Source: Clostridium_B lapidicellarium
Lineage (GTDB): Bacteria > Bacillota > Clostridia > Clostridiales > Clostridiaceae
NCBI RefSeq assembly: GCF_041224415.1
Contig: NZ_JBGFFE010000013.1
Location: 1-64,000, forward strand
Length of the DNA: 64,000 bases
Reading direction: 5' to 3'
Positions 45,132 to 54,035 of the stretch are shown here, in pieces (position 1 is the first letter of the stretch; the number at the start of each line of letters is the position of its first letter). The position numbers and the translations under genes were made by a program. The notes beneath the pieces were generated by a model. That model was not told the origin of the DNA. It ran no database searches and saw only the letters and a list, made by a program, of their open reading frames with translations.

Positions 45132-47210
45132 TACGGAAAAGGTGGTATCGGGAAATCGACCACGGTTTCAAATCTGGCAGCTGCGATGGCAGAAAGGGGA
45201 CTCCGGGTCATGCAGATTGGCTGCGATCCGAAGGCGGATTCAACTGCGATTCTTCACGGTGGCACAAAAATACCCACTATACTGGAGCTCGTGAGAAAAT
45301 ATAACAATGATTTTGCACTGGAGGATATGGTATGTATGGGCTTTGGAGGAGTAATCTGTGTCGAGACAGGTGGACCCTTGCCGGGGCGGGGCTGCGCAGG
45401 GCGCGGTATTATTGCCGCACTTGGGAAGCTCACCCAGAAGGGTGCGTATGAAACATATAAACCAGATGTTGTAATGTATGATGTACTTGGAGACGTGGTC
45501 TGCGGCGGATTTTCCATGCCCATGCGCAGTGGCTATGCCGACAGTGTGTTTATTATAACGTCCGGGGAAAACATGTCGATTTATGCGGCGGCCAATATTG
45601 CTATGGCAGTGGAAGATTTTAAAGGCCGTGGTTATGCTTCTCTCGGCGGGTTGATCTTAAACCGCCGGAATGTAAAAAATGAGGAGGAAAAGGTCAAAGA
45701 ACTGGCAGCTGATTTCCACACGGAGATCATCGGAACGCTTGACTTGAGCGAGACCGTCCGAGAGGCGGAATTGCTGAAGAAAACAGTTATAGAGGCTTTT
45801 CCGGACAGTGAAATGGCTTCTCAATACCGCAGCATCTCCAAGAATATACTTCATATGCATATGAAAGGGAGAAAGAATGTGCTGAAAAAAATCAGTGGAA
45901 AGGCAGATATGGGTGGAGAGGAAACCTGTATATGCGATGCAAAATTTCCGTCACCGTTTCCCTCAGGGCTGGAATACAACGCACCGGCCAGAGGACCGTG
46001 GAATATTGTACATACGGGGATGCTGATACCGCAGTCGCACCAGGTGTTTGTCTGTGCCGAGGGATGCCTGCGCGGAGTCATTCTCACCGCGGCGGAGATG
46101 AATGCCATGGACAGAATATCCTGGGTTTCGGTTTGTGAAAATGGCCTTCTGGACGGTAGTATGGAACAGGATATTGCCGATGGTACAGCCGATATCCTGA
46201 ATAAAATGGATACTCTCCCGCCGGCTGTGCTTGTGTTTATCAGCTGTATCCATCTTTTTACAGGATGTGATTTCAAGGCAGCTCTAACTGACCTGCGCAC
46301 GCATTTTCCAGGCGTTGATTTTATTGAGTGCTATATGACGCCTACAATGCGCAAAAGCGGACTGACAATGGATCAAATTATGCGACGCCAGCTGTACAGC
46401 GCATTGAGACCGGTGCGGAAAAATAAAAAATATGTCAATATAATCGGAAATGATAGGCCCACCGACGAATCAAGTGAATTTATTTTCTTAATACGCAGTG
46501 CGGGATTTAAGATCAGGGACATCACATTTTGTAAAACTTATGAAGACTATTTGAAAATGGCGGAAAGTGCTGTCAATATTACCTATCTTCCCGCTGCGTT
46601 TGCTGCTGGTGAGGAACTCCGTAGAAGGTTTGGTCAGGATCATCTGTATTTACCGCTGAGCTATTCGTACAGTGAAATCATGGAAAATTATAGAAAACTT
46701 GCAAATGTGCTTGAAATTAAGATGCCGGATTTTTCAGATGCTATGGACAGGGCGGACAGAGCACTTGAAGACGCACGGCGTATTATTGGAAATATGCCTG
46801 TTGATATTGACTACACCTCTACACCGCGTCCGCTCGGATTGGCCCGTCTGCTTATGGAGCACGGTTTTGTGGTAAAAAAAGTTTATGCGGACAGTTTCCT
46901 TGATGAGGACGAACAGGATTTTATATGGCTGAAAGAAAATGAACCGAAACTTGTGCTGTCCTCGACGGTACACCCGAAAATGCGGTTTGCCGCCCACGGA
47001 ATTCATGACAGAGAGGTATTGGCAATCGGCCAGAAAGCCGCGTATTTCAATAAGACAGGTCATTTTGTAAATATTGTTGCAGGTGGTGGAATGTACGGCT
47101 TTGATGGGATCGTCCGTCTTGCTGAAATGATGACTGATGCATATCTGCATGAAAAGGATACGAAGACAGTTATCCAATATAAAGGATTGGGGTGTGAGAG
47201 CTGCTTATGA
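45114..47210 (+). CDS. Nitrogenase-like fusion: NifH-type ATPase plus NifD-type subunit
   Basis: A 698-residue fusion. Residues 1-250 form a complete NifH-family iron protein: P-loop GKGGIGKST (8-16) and the bridging [4Fe-4S] ligands C94 (GRGCAGRG) and C130 (GDVVCGGF). Residues about 275-698 are NifD-like, with cysteines at P-cluster-like positions (C272/C274, C314/C318, C378) and a closing GGGMYGFDGIVRLAEMM like the NifD C-terminus. The FeMo-cofactor Cys/His ligands are not evident. The protein ends GLGCESCL with an extra CxxC. Strong AGGAGGTGG site. It overlaps the next gene by 4 bases. Fusion of H to D is unusual because H normally docks and dissociates. Confidence 0.85.
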   Translation: MIKLAVYGKGGIGKSTTVSNLAAAMAERGLRVMQIGCDPKADSTAILHGGTKIPTILELVRKYNNDFALEDMVCMGFGGVICVETGGPLPGRGCAGRGIIAALGKLTQKGAYETYKPDVVMYDVLGDVVCGGFSMPMRSGYADSVFIITSGENMSIYAAANIAMAVEDFKGRGYASLGGLILNRRNVKNEEEKVKELAADFHTEIIGTLDLSETVREAELLKKTVIEAFPDSEMASQYRSISKNILHMHMKGRKNVLKKISGKADMGGEETCICDAKFPSPFPSGLEYNAPARGPWNIVHTGMLIPQSHQVFVCAEGCLRGVILTAAEMNAMDRISWVSVCENGLLDGSMEQDIADGTADILNKMDTLPPAVLVFISCIHLFTGCDFKAALTDLRTHFPGVDFIECYMTPTMRKSGLTMDQIMRRQLYSALRPVRKNKKYVNIIGNDRPTDESSEFIFLIRSAGFKIRDITFCKTYEDYLKMAESAVNITYLPAAFAAGEELRRRFGQDHLYLPLSYSYSEIMENYRKLANVLEIKMPDFSDAMDRADRALEDARRIIGNMPVDIDYTSTPRPLGLARLLMEHGFVVKKVYADSFLDEDEQDFIWLKENEPKLVLSSTVHPKMRFAAHGIHDREVLAIGQKAAYFNKTGHFVNIVAGGGMYGFDGIVRLAEMMTDAYLHEKDTKTVIQYKGLGCESCL

Positions 47211-48355
47211 GACAGACAGCAAGAATTATATCAATTTATACGGCAGACATTTCGGGTGTATGCTCTGCTCTCTTTGAACTAGGCGGCATGACTGTAATTC
47301 ATGATGCGTCAGGCTGCAATTCCACATATACGACACATGATGAGCCGAGGTGGTACGATTTGGACAGCATGGTTTATATATCCGCATTGACGGAGACGGA
47401 AGCTATTCTAGGTGACGATGACAGGCTGATCGGCGACATTGTGAATACGGCAGGTGAACTCTCGCCGAGGTTCATTGCCATATGCGGTTCCCCGGTGGCA
47501 ATAATGATCGGGACAGATTTTAAGGCAATTGCCAAGGTGGTCGGTGAAAAGACCGGTATTCCGGCCTTCAGCGTGAGTACAAACGGCATGCACTCCTATC
47601 TTTCCGGCGTTTCCCGTGCACTGGAGGCTGTCGTAAAACATTTTTGCCGCAGAGATGCTGTCAGGTCGAAAGATCTCTCTGCAAATATCATCGGGGCAAC
47701 ACCACTGGATTTCTCTGTCAACGGCAGCGTGGAATCCATCAAACGGTGGCTCGCCGAAAGTGGATTTCGGATTGTATCCTGTATGGCGATGGGCAGCGAT
47801 TTGGATCATATCAGCATGGCAGGCAGCGCACATGTCAATCTTGTTGTGTCATACAGCGGTCTTGCGGCTGCAAAAGTGTTGCAAAAACAGTTTGGTACTC
47901 CATATGTCGCCGGTGTCCCGTTTGGAATCGGGTTTGCCGACATTCTCGCCCGTGCGCTCAGAAGTGCTGCAAAGAGTGGGAAAAGCAGCATGCCCTGTGC
48001 GGATCGGCGAAATGTATCAGGTGGTGAACTGGCAGTTGTCGGAGAAAGTATATCCGCCGGATCGCTTGCACGTGCAGTCGAGGCAGAATCCGGCAGGTCG
48101 GTCAGGGTACTCTGCCCGCTGGAAACAACGGGAGAGCTGACGGCAGAAGGTGACATTCTTATTCCGGACGAAGACAGTGCAGCAAGACAGTTTACTCTGG
48201 CCGGCGGTGTCATAGCGGATCCGCTTTATAAGCCTATATGTCCGGACGGCGTGCCGTTTTACAGTCTGCCTCATGAGGCGTTTTCCGGAAGGTGCTACCG
48301 GAAGCGGATACCGAATTTGATCAATAGAAAACTGAAACTGGAGGGAGCGATATGA
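47207..48355 (+). CDS. Nitrogenase-like NifK-type subunit, copy 1
   Basis: A 382-residue NifK/NifN-like protein. The N-terminal cluster region has C19, C37 (DASGCNS) and C93 (ICGSPVAIMIGTDF). C37 and C93 fit the two NifK P-cluster cysteine positions. A DEPRW motif follows C37. It is shorter than NifK (about 510). It overlaps both neighbours by 4 bases (ATGA), so translation is coupled and a D/K-like complex with the fusion is expected. Confidence 0.82.
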   Translation: MRQTARIISIYTADISGVCSALFELGGMTVIHDASGCNSTYTTHDEPRWYDLDSMVYISALTETEAILGDDDRLIGDIVNTAGELSPRFIAICGSPVAIMIGTDFKAIAKVVGEKTGIPAFSVSTNGMHSYLSGVSRALEAVVKHFCRRDAVRSKDLSANIIGATPLDFSVNGSVESIKRWLAESGFRIVSCMAMGSDLDHISMAGSAHVNLVVSYSGLAAAKVLQKQFGTPYVAGVPFGIGFADILARALRSAAKSGKSSMPCADRRNVSGGELAVVGESISAGSLARAVEAESGRSVRVLCPLETTGELTAEGDILIPDEDSAARQFTLAGGVIADPLYKPICPDGVPFYSLPHEAFSGRCYRKRIPNLINRKLKLEGAI

Positions 48356-49116
48356 TAAAGATAGCTGTTTATGGAAAAGGCGGAATAGGGAAATCAACGA
48401 TTACGAGCAATCTAAGCGCTGCATTTGCTTCTCTTGGGAAAAGGGTAATCCAGATCGGCTGCGATCCTAAAGCAGATTCTACGCTCAACCTGCTTGCCGG
48501 GAATCGGGTCATGCCAGTTATGAATTATTTGCGGGAATTCGACCATGAGCCGGATCGTCTAGATGAAGTTACCAAGGAAGGCTTTGGACATGTCTTGTGC
48601 ATCGAAACCGGCGGACCGACTCCTGGACTCGGATGTGCGGGTCGGGGAATCATTACCACATTCAGCCTTCTAAACGATCTGGATCTTTTTGAAAAATACC
48701 GTCCCGATGTTATCCTTTACGACGTACTTGGAGATGTTGTCTGTGGAGGATTTGCCGCACCGATACGGGAAGCGTATGCATCAGAAGTACTGATCGTCAC
48801 TTCCGGAGAAAAGATGGCACTTTATGCTGCAAACAACATCAATACCGCTGTCCATAATTTTGCTGATCGCAGTTATGCAAAAGTGCGCGGTATCGTATTT
48901 AACCGCAGAAATGTGGATCATGAGGAAGAAAAGGTTCGGGAATTTGCCTTAAATGCCGGTTTGCCGATTGTTGCGGATATTCCGAGAAGTGACGACATTA
49001 TCCGATATGAAGATATGGGGAAAACCGTCGTAGAAGGGGATGCTTCACTGTCTGTAAGCTGCAAATTTTTTGATCTGGCAGAATTGTTGCTTGGGGATGA
49101 AGAAAATGATGAATAG
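48352..49116 (+). CDS. Nitrogenase-like NifH-type iron protein, copy 2
   Basis: A 254-residue stand-alone NifH-family ATPase with P-loop GKGGIGKST (8-16) and cluster ligands C95 (GLGCAGRG) and C131 (GDVVCGGF). It is closely similar to the N-terminal half of the fusion upstream, so the two arose by duplication. It should donate electrons, with ATP, to a D/K-like partner. GGAGGGAGCG precedes ATG 48352. Confidence 0.88.
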   Translation: MIKIAVYGKGGIGKSTITSNLSAAFASLGKRVIQIGCDPKADSTLNLLAGNRVMPVMNYLREFDHEPDRLDEVTKEGFGHVLCIETGGPTPGLGCAGRGIITTFSLLNDLDLFEKYRPDVILYDVLGDVVCGGFAAPIREAYASEVLIVTSGEKMALYAANNINTAVHNFADRSYAKVRGIVFNRRNVDHEEEKVREFALNAGLPIVADIPRSDDIIRYEDMGKTVVEGDASLSVSCKFFDLAELLLGDEENDE

Positions 49117-50401
49117 GGCCTATTACATAAGTGCTGAAGAACTGGCACACCGCGGGCGTTCCAATATACCGAGTGAGCTGCTCTCGTCTGCACACCTGAT
49201 TTACAGCTCACCTGCAACACTGGCGTTCAATTCTCCAGGTGCACAGGGCTTCGGTGTCAAACGTGCCGGACTGGCTGTTCCAGGTTCCGTGATGCTGCTT
49301 ATTTCACCGGGCTGCTGTGGAAGAAACACGGCGGCACTCAGCAAAGAGGGCTACAATGAACGATTTTTTTACATGATGATGGATGAAACTGATATTGTCA
49401 CAGGCCGGCATCTGGCCAAAATTCCTGATGCTGTCAGGGAGATCTGCGAGGCATGCGATACGGCACCGACAGCCGTTATGATCTGTATTACCTGTGTTGA
49501 TGCACTGCTTGGAACGGATATGAAACGTGTATGTAAAAAGGCATCAGAGTATGCGGGAGTTCCCGTGATTCCCTGTTATATGTATGCGCTGACGCGGGAA
49601 GGGCGTCTGCCGCCCATGGTTGCGGTGCGCCGGTCGATTTATTCCCTGCTGAAACCTGCCTCTAAAAAACCGGATGCAGTGAATATACTCGGATATTTTT
49701 CACCGCTGAGAGATGACTGTGAGCTGTATTCCTTACTAAGACAGGCTGGCGTGCGTAAGATCCGCGAAATTTCCCGATGCCTGGATTTTGGTGAATATTT
49801 GAAGATGTCGCAGGCAAACTTCAATCTTGTACTGAACCAGGAGGCGAGATATGCCGCTCTGGATATGGAGAAAAAGCTGAAAATTCCGAGCATTGAACTG
49901 ACGAGGATGTATCAGCTGGACAAAATACGTAATCAGTATCATCTTTTTGGGCAGGCCGTGGGTGTGACTTTTGATGATCAAAAATATTACGATATGGCGT
50001 CTGCCTCAGTTGAAAAATTTCACAAAAATCACGGTGATGTCATCTTTGCGGTGGGTGAATGGACAAATGCTGATCCGTTCGAGCTGTCGCTGGCATTGAT
50101 CCGATATGGATTCGCGGTTTCTGAAATCTACGGAACTGTGGGTGACATGAATTTTTCCTACATCAAAAAAATTGCACGGCTTAGTCCGAAGACTAAAATT
50201 TATTCCAATCTCTCCCCGACCATGCTCTGTTACGATGTATGCGATTCGAACGTAAATGCCTTTATCGGCAAAGATGCTGCCTATTATCATCCGGGATGTG
50301 TCGGAATCTGCTGGAATGAGGAACTCCAGCCCTTCGGATATGCCGGCGTAACGGGACTTTTTGAAGCGCTGGATACGGCGCTTGGTAAGGAGGGAGATTG
50401 A
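49106..50401 (+). CDS. Nitrogenase-like NifD-type subunit, copy 2
   Basis: About 431 residues, using ATG 49106 (GGGG 9 bases upstream); ATG 49097 and 49109 are also possible. NifD-like features are C70-C71 in LISPGCCGRN, C127/C130 in MICITCVDALLGTDM, and a C-terminal YHPGCVGICWNEE then GYAGVTGLFEAL resembling the NifD end. It overlaps nifH copy 2 by about 11 bases and abuts the K-type gene. Sequence resemblance to the fused D domain is weak overall, so the two D/K sets likely do different jobs. Confidence 0.8.
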   Translation: MMNRAYYISAEELAHRGRSNIPSELLSSAHLIYSSPATLAFNSPGAQGFGVKRAGLAVPGSVMLLISPGCCGRNTAALSKEGYNERFFYMMMDETDIVTGRHLAKIPDAVREICEACDTAPTAVMICITCVDALLGTDMKRVCKKASEYAGVPVIPCYMYALTREGRLPPMVAVRRSIYSLLKPASKKPDAVNILGYFSPLRDDCELYSLLRQAGVRKIREISRCLDFGEYLKMSQANFNLVLNQEARYAALDMEKKLKIPSIELTRMYQLDKIRNQYHLFGQAVGVTFDDQKYYDMASASVEKFHKNHGDVIFAVGEWTNADPFELSLALIRYGFAVSEIYGTVGDMNFSYIKKIARLSPKTKIYSNLSPTMLCYDVCDSNVNAFIGKDAAYYHPGCVGICWNEELQPFGYAGVTGLFEALDTALGKEGD

Positions 50402-51448
50402 ATGACTACTGTGATCAAATATCTGTCGCCGTTTGCACCCGATATATCAGGAGCTGTATCGGTGCTCTTCGAACTGGGAGGTCTTATTGTAATCTGTGAT
50501 GCGGGTGGATGCACCGGCAATGTGTGCGGCTTTGATGAGCCGCGCTGGTTTCAGAAAAAAAGTGCTATTTTCAGTGCAGGGCTGCGTGATATGGATGCTA
50601 TACTAGGATGCGACGAACGGTTGATTTCCAAACTGCAGGACGCCGTGTCAAAGACGGATGCAGCGTTTACGGCGATTATCGGAACACCTGTGCCGGCGGT
50701 CATAGGAACAGATTTCCGCGCACTTAAGCATATGGCCGAAAAAAGAACCGGGCTTCCGGCTTTAACCGTTGAGACAAGTGGGGCTGGCTTATACGATGAG
50801 GGTGAAGAGAATGCTATGCTGGCACTTTTTCAGAATTTTGCCACGGAGGCTTTTCCGGTGAAACGTGGTACTGTAGGTGTGCTGGGGGTGACACCACTTG
50901 AATTTTCCAACCTTCGTGCGGGTGACATTATGGCCGCAGCGGTGGAGCACAGCGGTCTTGGCAGGGCTGTTTGCTATGGAATGGGCAGCGGTCTTGACAG
51001 TGTACAGCATGCCTCTGCCGCAGAGAAAAACTTGGTTGTCTCTCCTGCCGGCCTTAAAACCGCAGAATATCTGAAAACAACTTTCGGGACACCTTATATC
51101 ATAGATTGTCCTCTCATTTCAGAAGATCTGAATAGAAAATTAACGGGACTTGCAGGAAAACGGGTGCTTGTGATCCATCAGCAAGTGCTGGCAAACTCGG
51201 TGCGCAATAGAATACTTGCTGGTACCGATGCCGACGTGGCAGTTGCATCGTGGTTCATGCTGAAAGACGATCTTAAACAGGAGGGTGACTTCAGACTCAC
51301 GGATGAGCTTCGGTTCGCTGCTGCTGTTGAAGACGGCGGCTATGACGTGATTATAGGTGACAGTTTTTTGAAACGTGCACTCAGGCACTATCATGGCCAA
51401 TTTATTGATTTTCCACATTTCGCGGTATCTGGCAGACTGGAAGAATGA
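50402..51448 (+). CDS. Nitrogenase-like NifK-type subunit, copy 2
   Basis: A 348-residue paralogue of K copy 1; the first 110 residues align without gaps. It keeps C37 (DAGGCTGN) and DEPRW and adds C32 and C42. However, the position of copy-1 C93 is Ile (IIGTPVPAVIGTDF) and that of C19 is Val. Loss of one cluster ligand suggests a different cluster or a scaffold role. It starts immediately after copy 2 of the D-type gene. Confidence 0.8.
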   Translation: MTTVIKYLSPFAPDISGAVSVLFELGGLIVICDAGGCTGNVCGFDEPRWFQKKSAIFSAGLRDMDAILGCDERLISKLQDAVSKTDAAFTAIIGTPVPAVIGTDFRALKHMAEKRTGLPALTVETSGAGLYDEGEENAMLALFQNFATEAFPVKRGTVGVLGVTPLEFSNLRAGDIMAAAVEHSGLGRAVCYGMGSGLDSVQHASAAEKNLVVSPAGLKTAEYLKTTFGTPYIIDCPLISEDLNRKLTGLAGKRVLVIHQQVLANSVRNRILAGTDADVAVASWFMLKDDLKQEGDFRLTDELRFAAAVEDGGYDVIIGDSFLKRALRHYHGQFIDFPHFAVSGRLEE

Positions 51449-51491
51449 ACTGTATAAAGGATAGTTTGGTAAAGGAAGGGAAGGGAGTGAA

Positions 51492-53801
51492 TTGATAAAA
51501 ATGTCTTCTTTGATTATCAGAGTTTATGGTATTGTCCAGGGTGTGGGTTTCCGGCCGTTTATAAGCAGAATTGCCGATCGGTTCGGCATCAAGGGAGGTG
51601 TGGCCAACAAGGGATCTTATGTTGAAGTGCATGCACAGGGGACGGACAAAGCACTCCATGCGTTTTTGGAGGCACTGCAAAATGAATCCCCGGAGAGATC
51701 GGCAATTTTGAAGATAGATGTGAACAAGACTGATGAAAAGGCTGCGGAGAGCTTTAAAATCGTTGAAAGTGAAAAAGAATCAGGGGATATTTTCATTTCA
51801 CCGGACATTGCCACATGCGATAAGTGCAAGCGGGAGCTTTTTGACAGAAATAACCGGCGTTACCTGCACCCGTTTATCAATTGCACTGCCTGCGGCCCGA
51901 GACTTACTATCCTCGATTCAATGCCATACGACCGTGTCCGCACGAGTATGGGAGAATTTCCGATGTGCCCCGCCTGTGAATATGAATACACCCATGCCGA
52001 AACCAGAAGGTACGATGCTCAGCCGGTTTGCTGCAATGACTGCGGTCCTCAGGTGTATCTGCTTGGTCGCTTGGAGCGTGGTGCAGATGCAATTACTTAT
52101 ACAAGACGTGCCATAATGGATGGAAAAATTGCAGCGGTAAAGGGAATTGGCGGTTTTCATCTCTGCTGTGACGCATCAAATAAAAAGGCCGTTGATCGTC
52201 TGCGCACCTTAAAAAACAGACCGATGAAGCCATTTGCGGTTATGCTGCGTGATCTGGACACGGTAAAACGCGAGTGTGTGATTCTCCCTGGACAGGAGAA
52301 AATACTGGATGGCCCCCAAAAGCCAATTATTCTTTTAAAAAAAAGGCTGGTTAGCTGTCTTTGCACTCAGATTGCTCCCGACAACCCGATGGTTGGAGTT
52401 ATGCTGCCTTATGCACCGATACAGATGCTTCTCTTTGATTATGATGACGATGTGCAAATGACGGACTGTCTGGTAATGACAAGCGGAAATGTATCAGGTG
52501 CACCGATCTGTAGAAACGACGAGGATGTCTTGCATGAGATCTCCGGATTCTGCGATGTGGTTTTGTCGCACGATCGAAAAATCCGTATGAGGGTCGACGA
52601 CTCCGTTATGGATTTTTTACAGGGAAAACCCTATATGATCCGGAGGTCGCGCGGATACGCACCACTGCCATTTATGCTCTCCGGTGATTTTCATGGACAG
52701 GTTCTTGGCATCGGCGGCGAACTGAAAAATACATTCTGCATCGGAAAAAATAGACTGTTTTATCCGTCCCCCTATGTTGGGGATATGGTGGATATACGCA
52801 CCGTCTGTGCTCTGCGCGAATCTATTGAAAGGATGGAAACGCTGCTTGAAGCAAAGCCGCAGATCGTAGCGTGTGATATGCATCCTAGATACAACACAAC
52901 GGCCGTTGCAGAAGAACTTGGCCTGCCAGTTATGAAGATACAGCATCATTATGCTCATATTGTTTCATGTATGGCGGAAAATGATTATGCAGACGATGTG
53001 ATTGGAGTTTCTTTCGATGGTACTGGCTATGGGACCGACGGAACCATCTGGGGAGGCGAGTTTTTAAAGTCGTCTTATGGAGAATTCGAACGGCTTGGCA
53101 GTATCCGCCCGTTTTTACAGATCGGCGGTGATGCCTCGGCGCGGGAGGGCTGGCGTATTGCTGTCTCGATGATTTATGCCCTGTATCGAGATAAAGCTAC
53201 CGATGTTATATCCGCACTTGGTTTGTGCAGCCAGAATATGATGCATGTGCAGATGACTATGGTGGATAAGAAGATCAATAGTGTCGTTTCAACCAGCGCC
53301 GGACGGCTTTTCGATGCGGTCAGTGCGATTCTCGGCGTGAGGAAGGTCTCGACGTTTGAGGGCGAGGCGTCAATGGCTCTCCAGTTTGCCGCCGAGACTT
53401 ACTGCGAACGGCATCCGGATATCTCGAAAAAAGTTTTTGGTGCGGCCGATCGAATACTGGTTTCCGGGAAAAATAGGTTTGTACTTTGTACGGATGAGCT
53501 GGTGAAATATCTGACAGATTCAGTGCTTTCGGGCGGAGACACCCAAGAACTCGCCTATATTTTTCATGACGTCCTCGCGGAAATGATTGCGGCGGGCTGT
53601 GAAAAGGCCAGAACTGTAACAGGGCTCGATGTGTGTGCGCTCAGCGGCGGGGTTTTTCAGAACCGGCTCCTCACTGAAATGTGTGCCTCACGGTTGAGGA
53701 AACGTGGGTTTACTGTGCTGCTTCACAGTCTTATCCCTCCGAATGACGGAGGAATTTCACTTGGTCAGGCAGTTGCTGCCATGTATCGTTTGAATCAATA
53801 G
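51492..53801 (+). CDS. hypF: Carbamoyltransferase HypF (cyanide-ligand synthesis)
   Basis: Makes the thiocarboxamide precursor of the CN ligands of [NiFe] hydrogenases from carbamoyl phosphate. It is 769 residues: an acylphosphatase domain (VYGIVQGVGFRPF), two C4 zinc motifs (CDKCKRE...CTACGP and CPACEYE...CCNDCGP), a YrdC-like domain and a C-terminal Kae1-like carbamoyltransferase domain (SFDGTGYGTDG, ALSGGVFQN). The start is TTG 51492 or ATG 51501, both after AAGGGAG. It belongs to the GC-richer island. Confidence 0.93.
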   Translation: MIKMSSLIIRVYGIVQGVGFRPFISRIADRFGIKGGVANKGSYVEVHAQGTDKALHAFLEALQNESPERSAILKIDVNKTDEKAAESFKIVESEKESGDIFISPDIATCDKCKRELFDRNNRRYLHPFINCTACGPRLTILDSMPYDRVRTSMGEFPMCPACEYEYTHAETRRYDAQPVCCNDCGPQVYLLGRLERGADAITYTRRAIMDGKIAAVKGIGGFHLCCDASNKKAVDRLRTLKNRPMKPFAVMLRDLDTVKRECVILPGQEKILDGPQKPIILLKKRLVSCLCTQIAPDNPMVGVMLPYAPIQMLLFDYDDDVQMTDCLVMTSGNVSGAPICRNDEDVLHEISGFCDVVLSHDRKIRMRVDDSVMDFLQGKPYMIRRSRGYAPLPFMLSGDFHGQVLGIGGELKNTFCIGKNRLFYPSPYVGDMVDIRTVCALRESIERMETLLEAKPQIVACDMHPRYNTTAVAEELGLPVMKIQHHYAHIVSCMAENDYADDVIGVSFDGTGYGTDGTIWGGEFLKSSYGEFERLGSIRPFLQIGGDASAREGWRIAVSMIYALYRDKATDVISALGLCSQNMMHVQMTMVDKKINSVVSTSAGRLFDAVSAILGVRKVSTFEGEASMALQFAAETYCERHPDISKKVFGAADRILVSGKNRFVLCTDELVKYLTDSVLSGGDTQELAYIFHDVLAEMIAAGCEKARTVTGLDVCALSGGVFQNRLLTEMCASRLRKRGFTVLLHSLIPPNDGGISLGQAVAAMYRLNQ

Positions 53802-53828
53802 ACTATATATTAATTGGAGGTATGAATT

Positions 53829-54035
53829 ATGTGTGTAGGAATATCAGCAAAGGTTGTCAACATCGATGAAGGTACGGCGGTTATTGATATGTCCGGGGCC
53901 AAAAGGAAGGTATCGGTAGACCTGATCGAGGATCTCGATCCCGGCGATTATGTTATGGTCCATGCAGGAATGGCTATTGCCAAAATTACCGACAGCGATG
54001 CTGATGAAACCAATAAAATTATGGAGACACTTTAA
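53829..54035 (+). CDS. hypC: Hydrogenase maturation chaperone HypC
   Basis: A 68-residue OB-fold protein beginning MCVGISAKVV. The conserved Cys2, which binds the Fe(CN)2CO unit together with HypD, is present. GGAGGTATGAATT precedes the start, and the stop overlaps the hypD ATG by 1 base. HypC often also chaperones a specific large subunit; none is in the window. Confidence 0.92.
   Translation: MCVGISAKVVNIDEGTAVIDMSGAKRKVSVDLIEDLDPGDYVMVHAGMAIAKITDSDADETNKIMETL

Noticed and set aside
45114..51448. Classical molybdenum nitrogenase (nifHDK)
   Set aside because: D-type proteins lack evident FeMo-cofactor ligands, sizes are reduced, H is fused to D in one copy, and nifB, nifE/N-named genes and nifV are absent.
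45114..51448. Protochlorophyllide or chlorin reductase, or F430 synthesis CfbCD
   Set aside because: No tetrapyrrole or methanogenesis genes nearby; a clostridial host and the hyp/hyd partners do not fit. A tree would be decisive.
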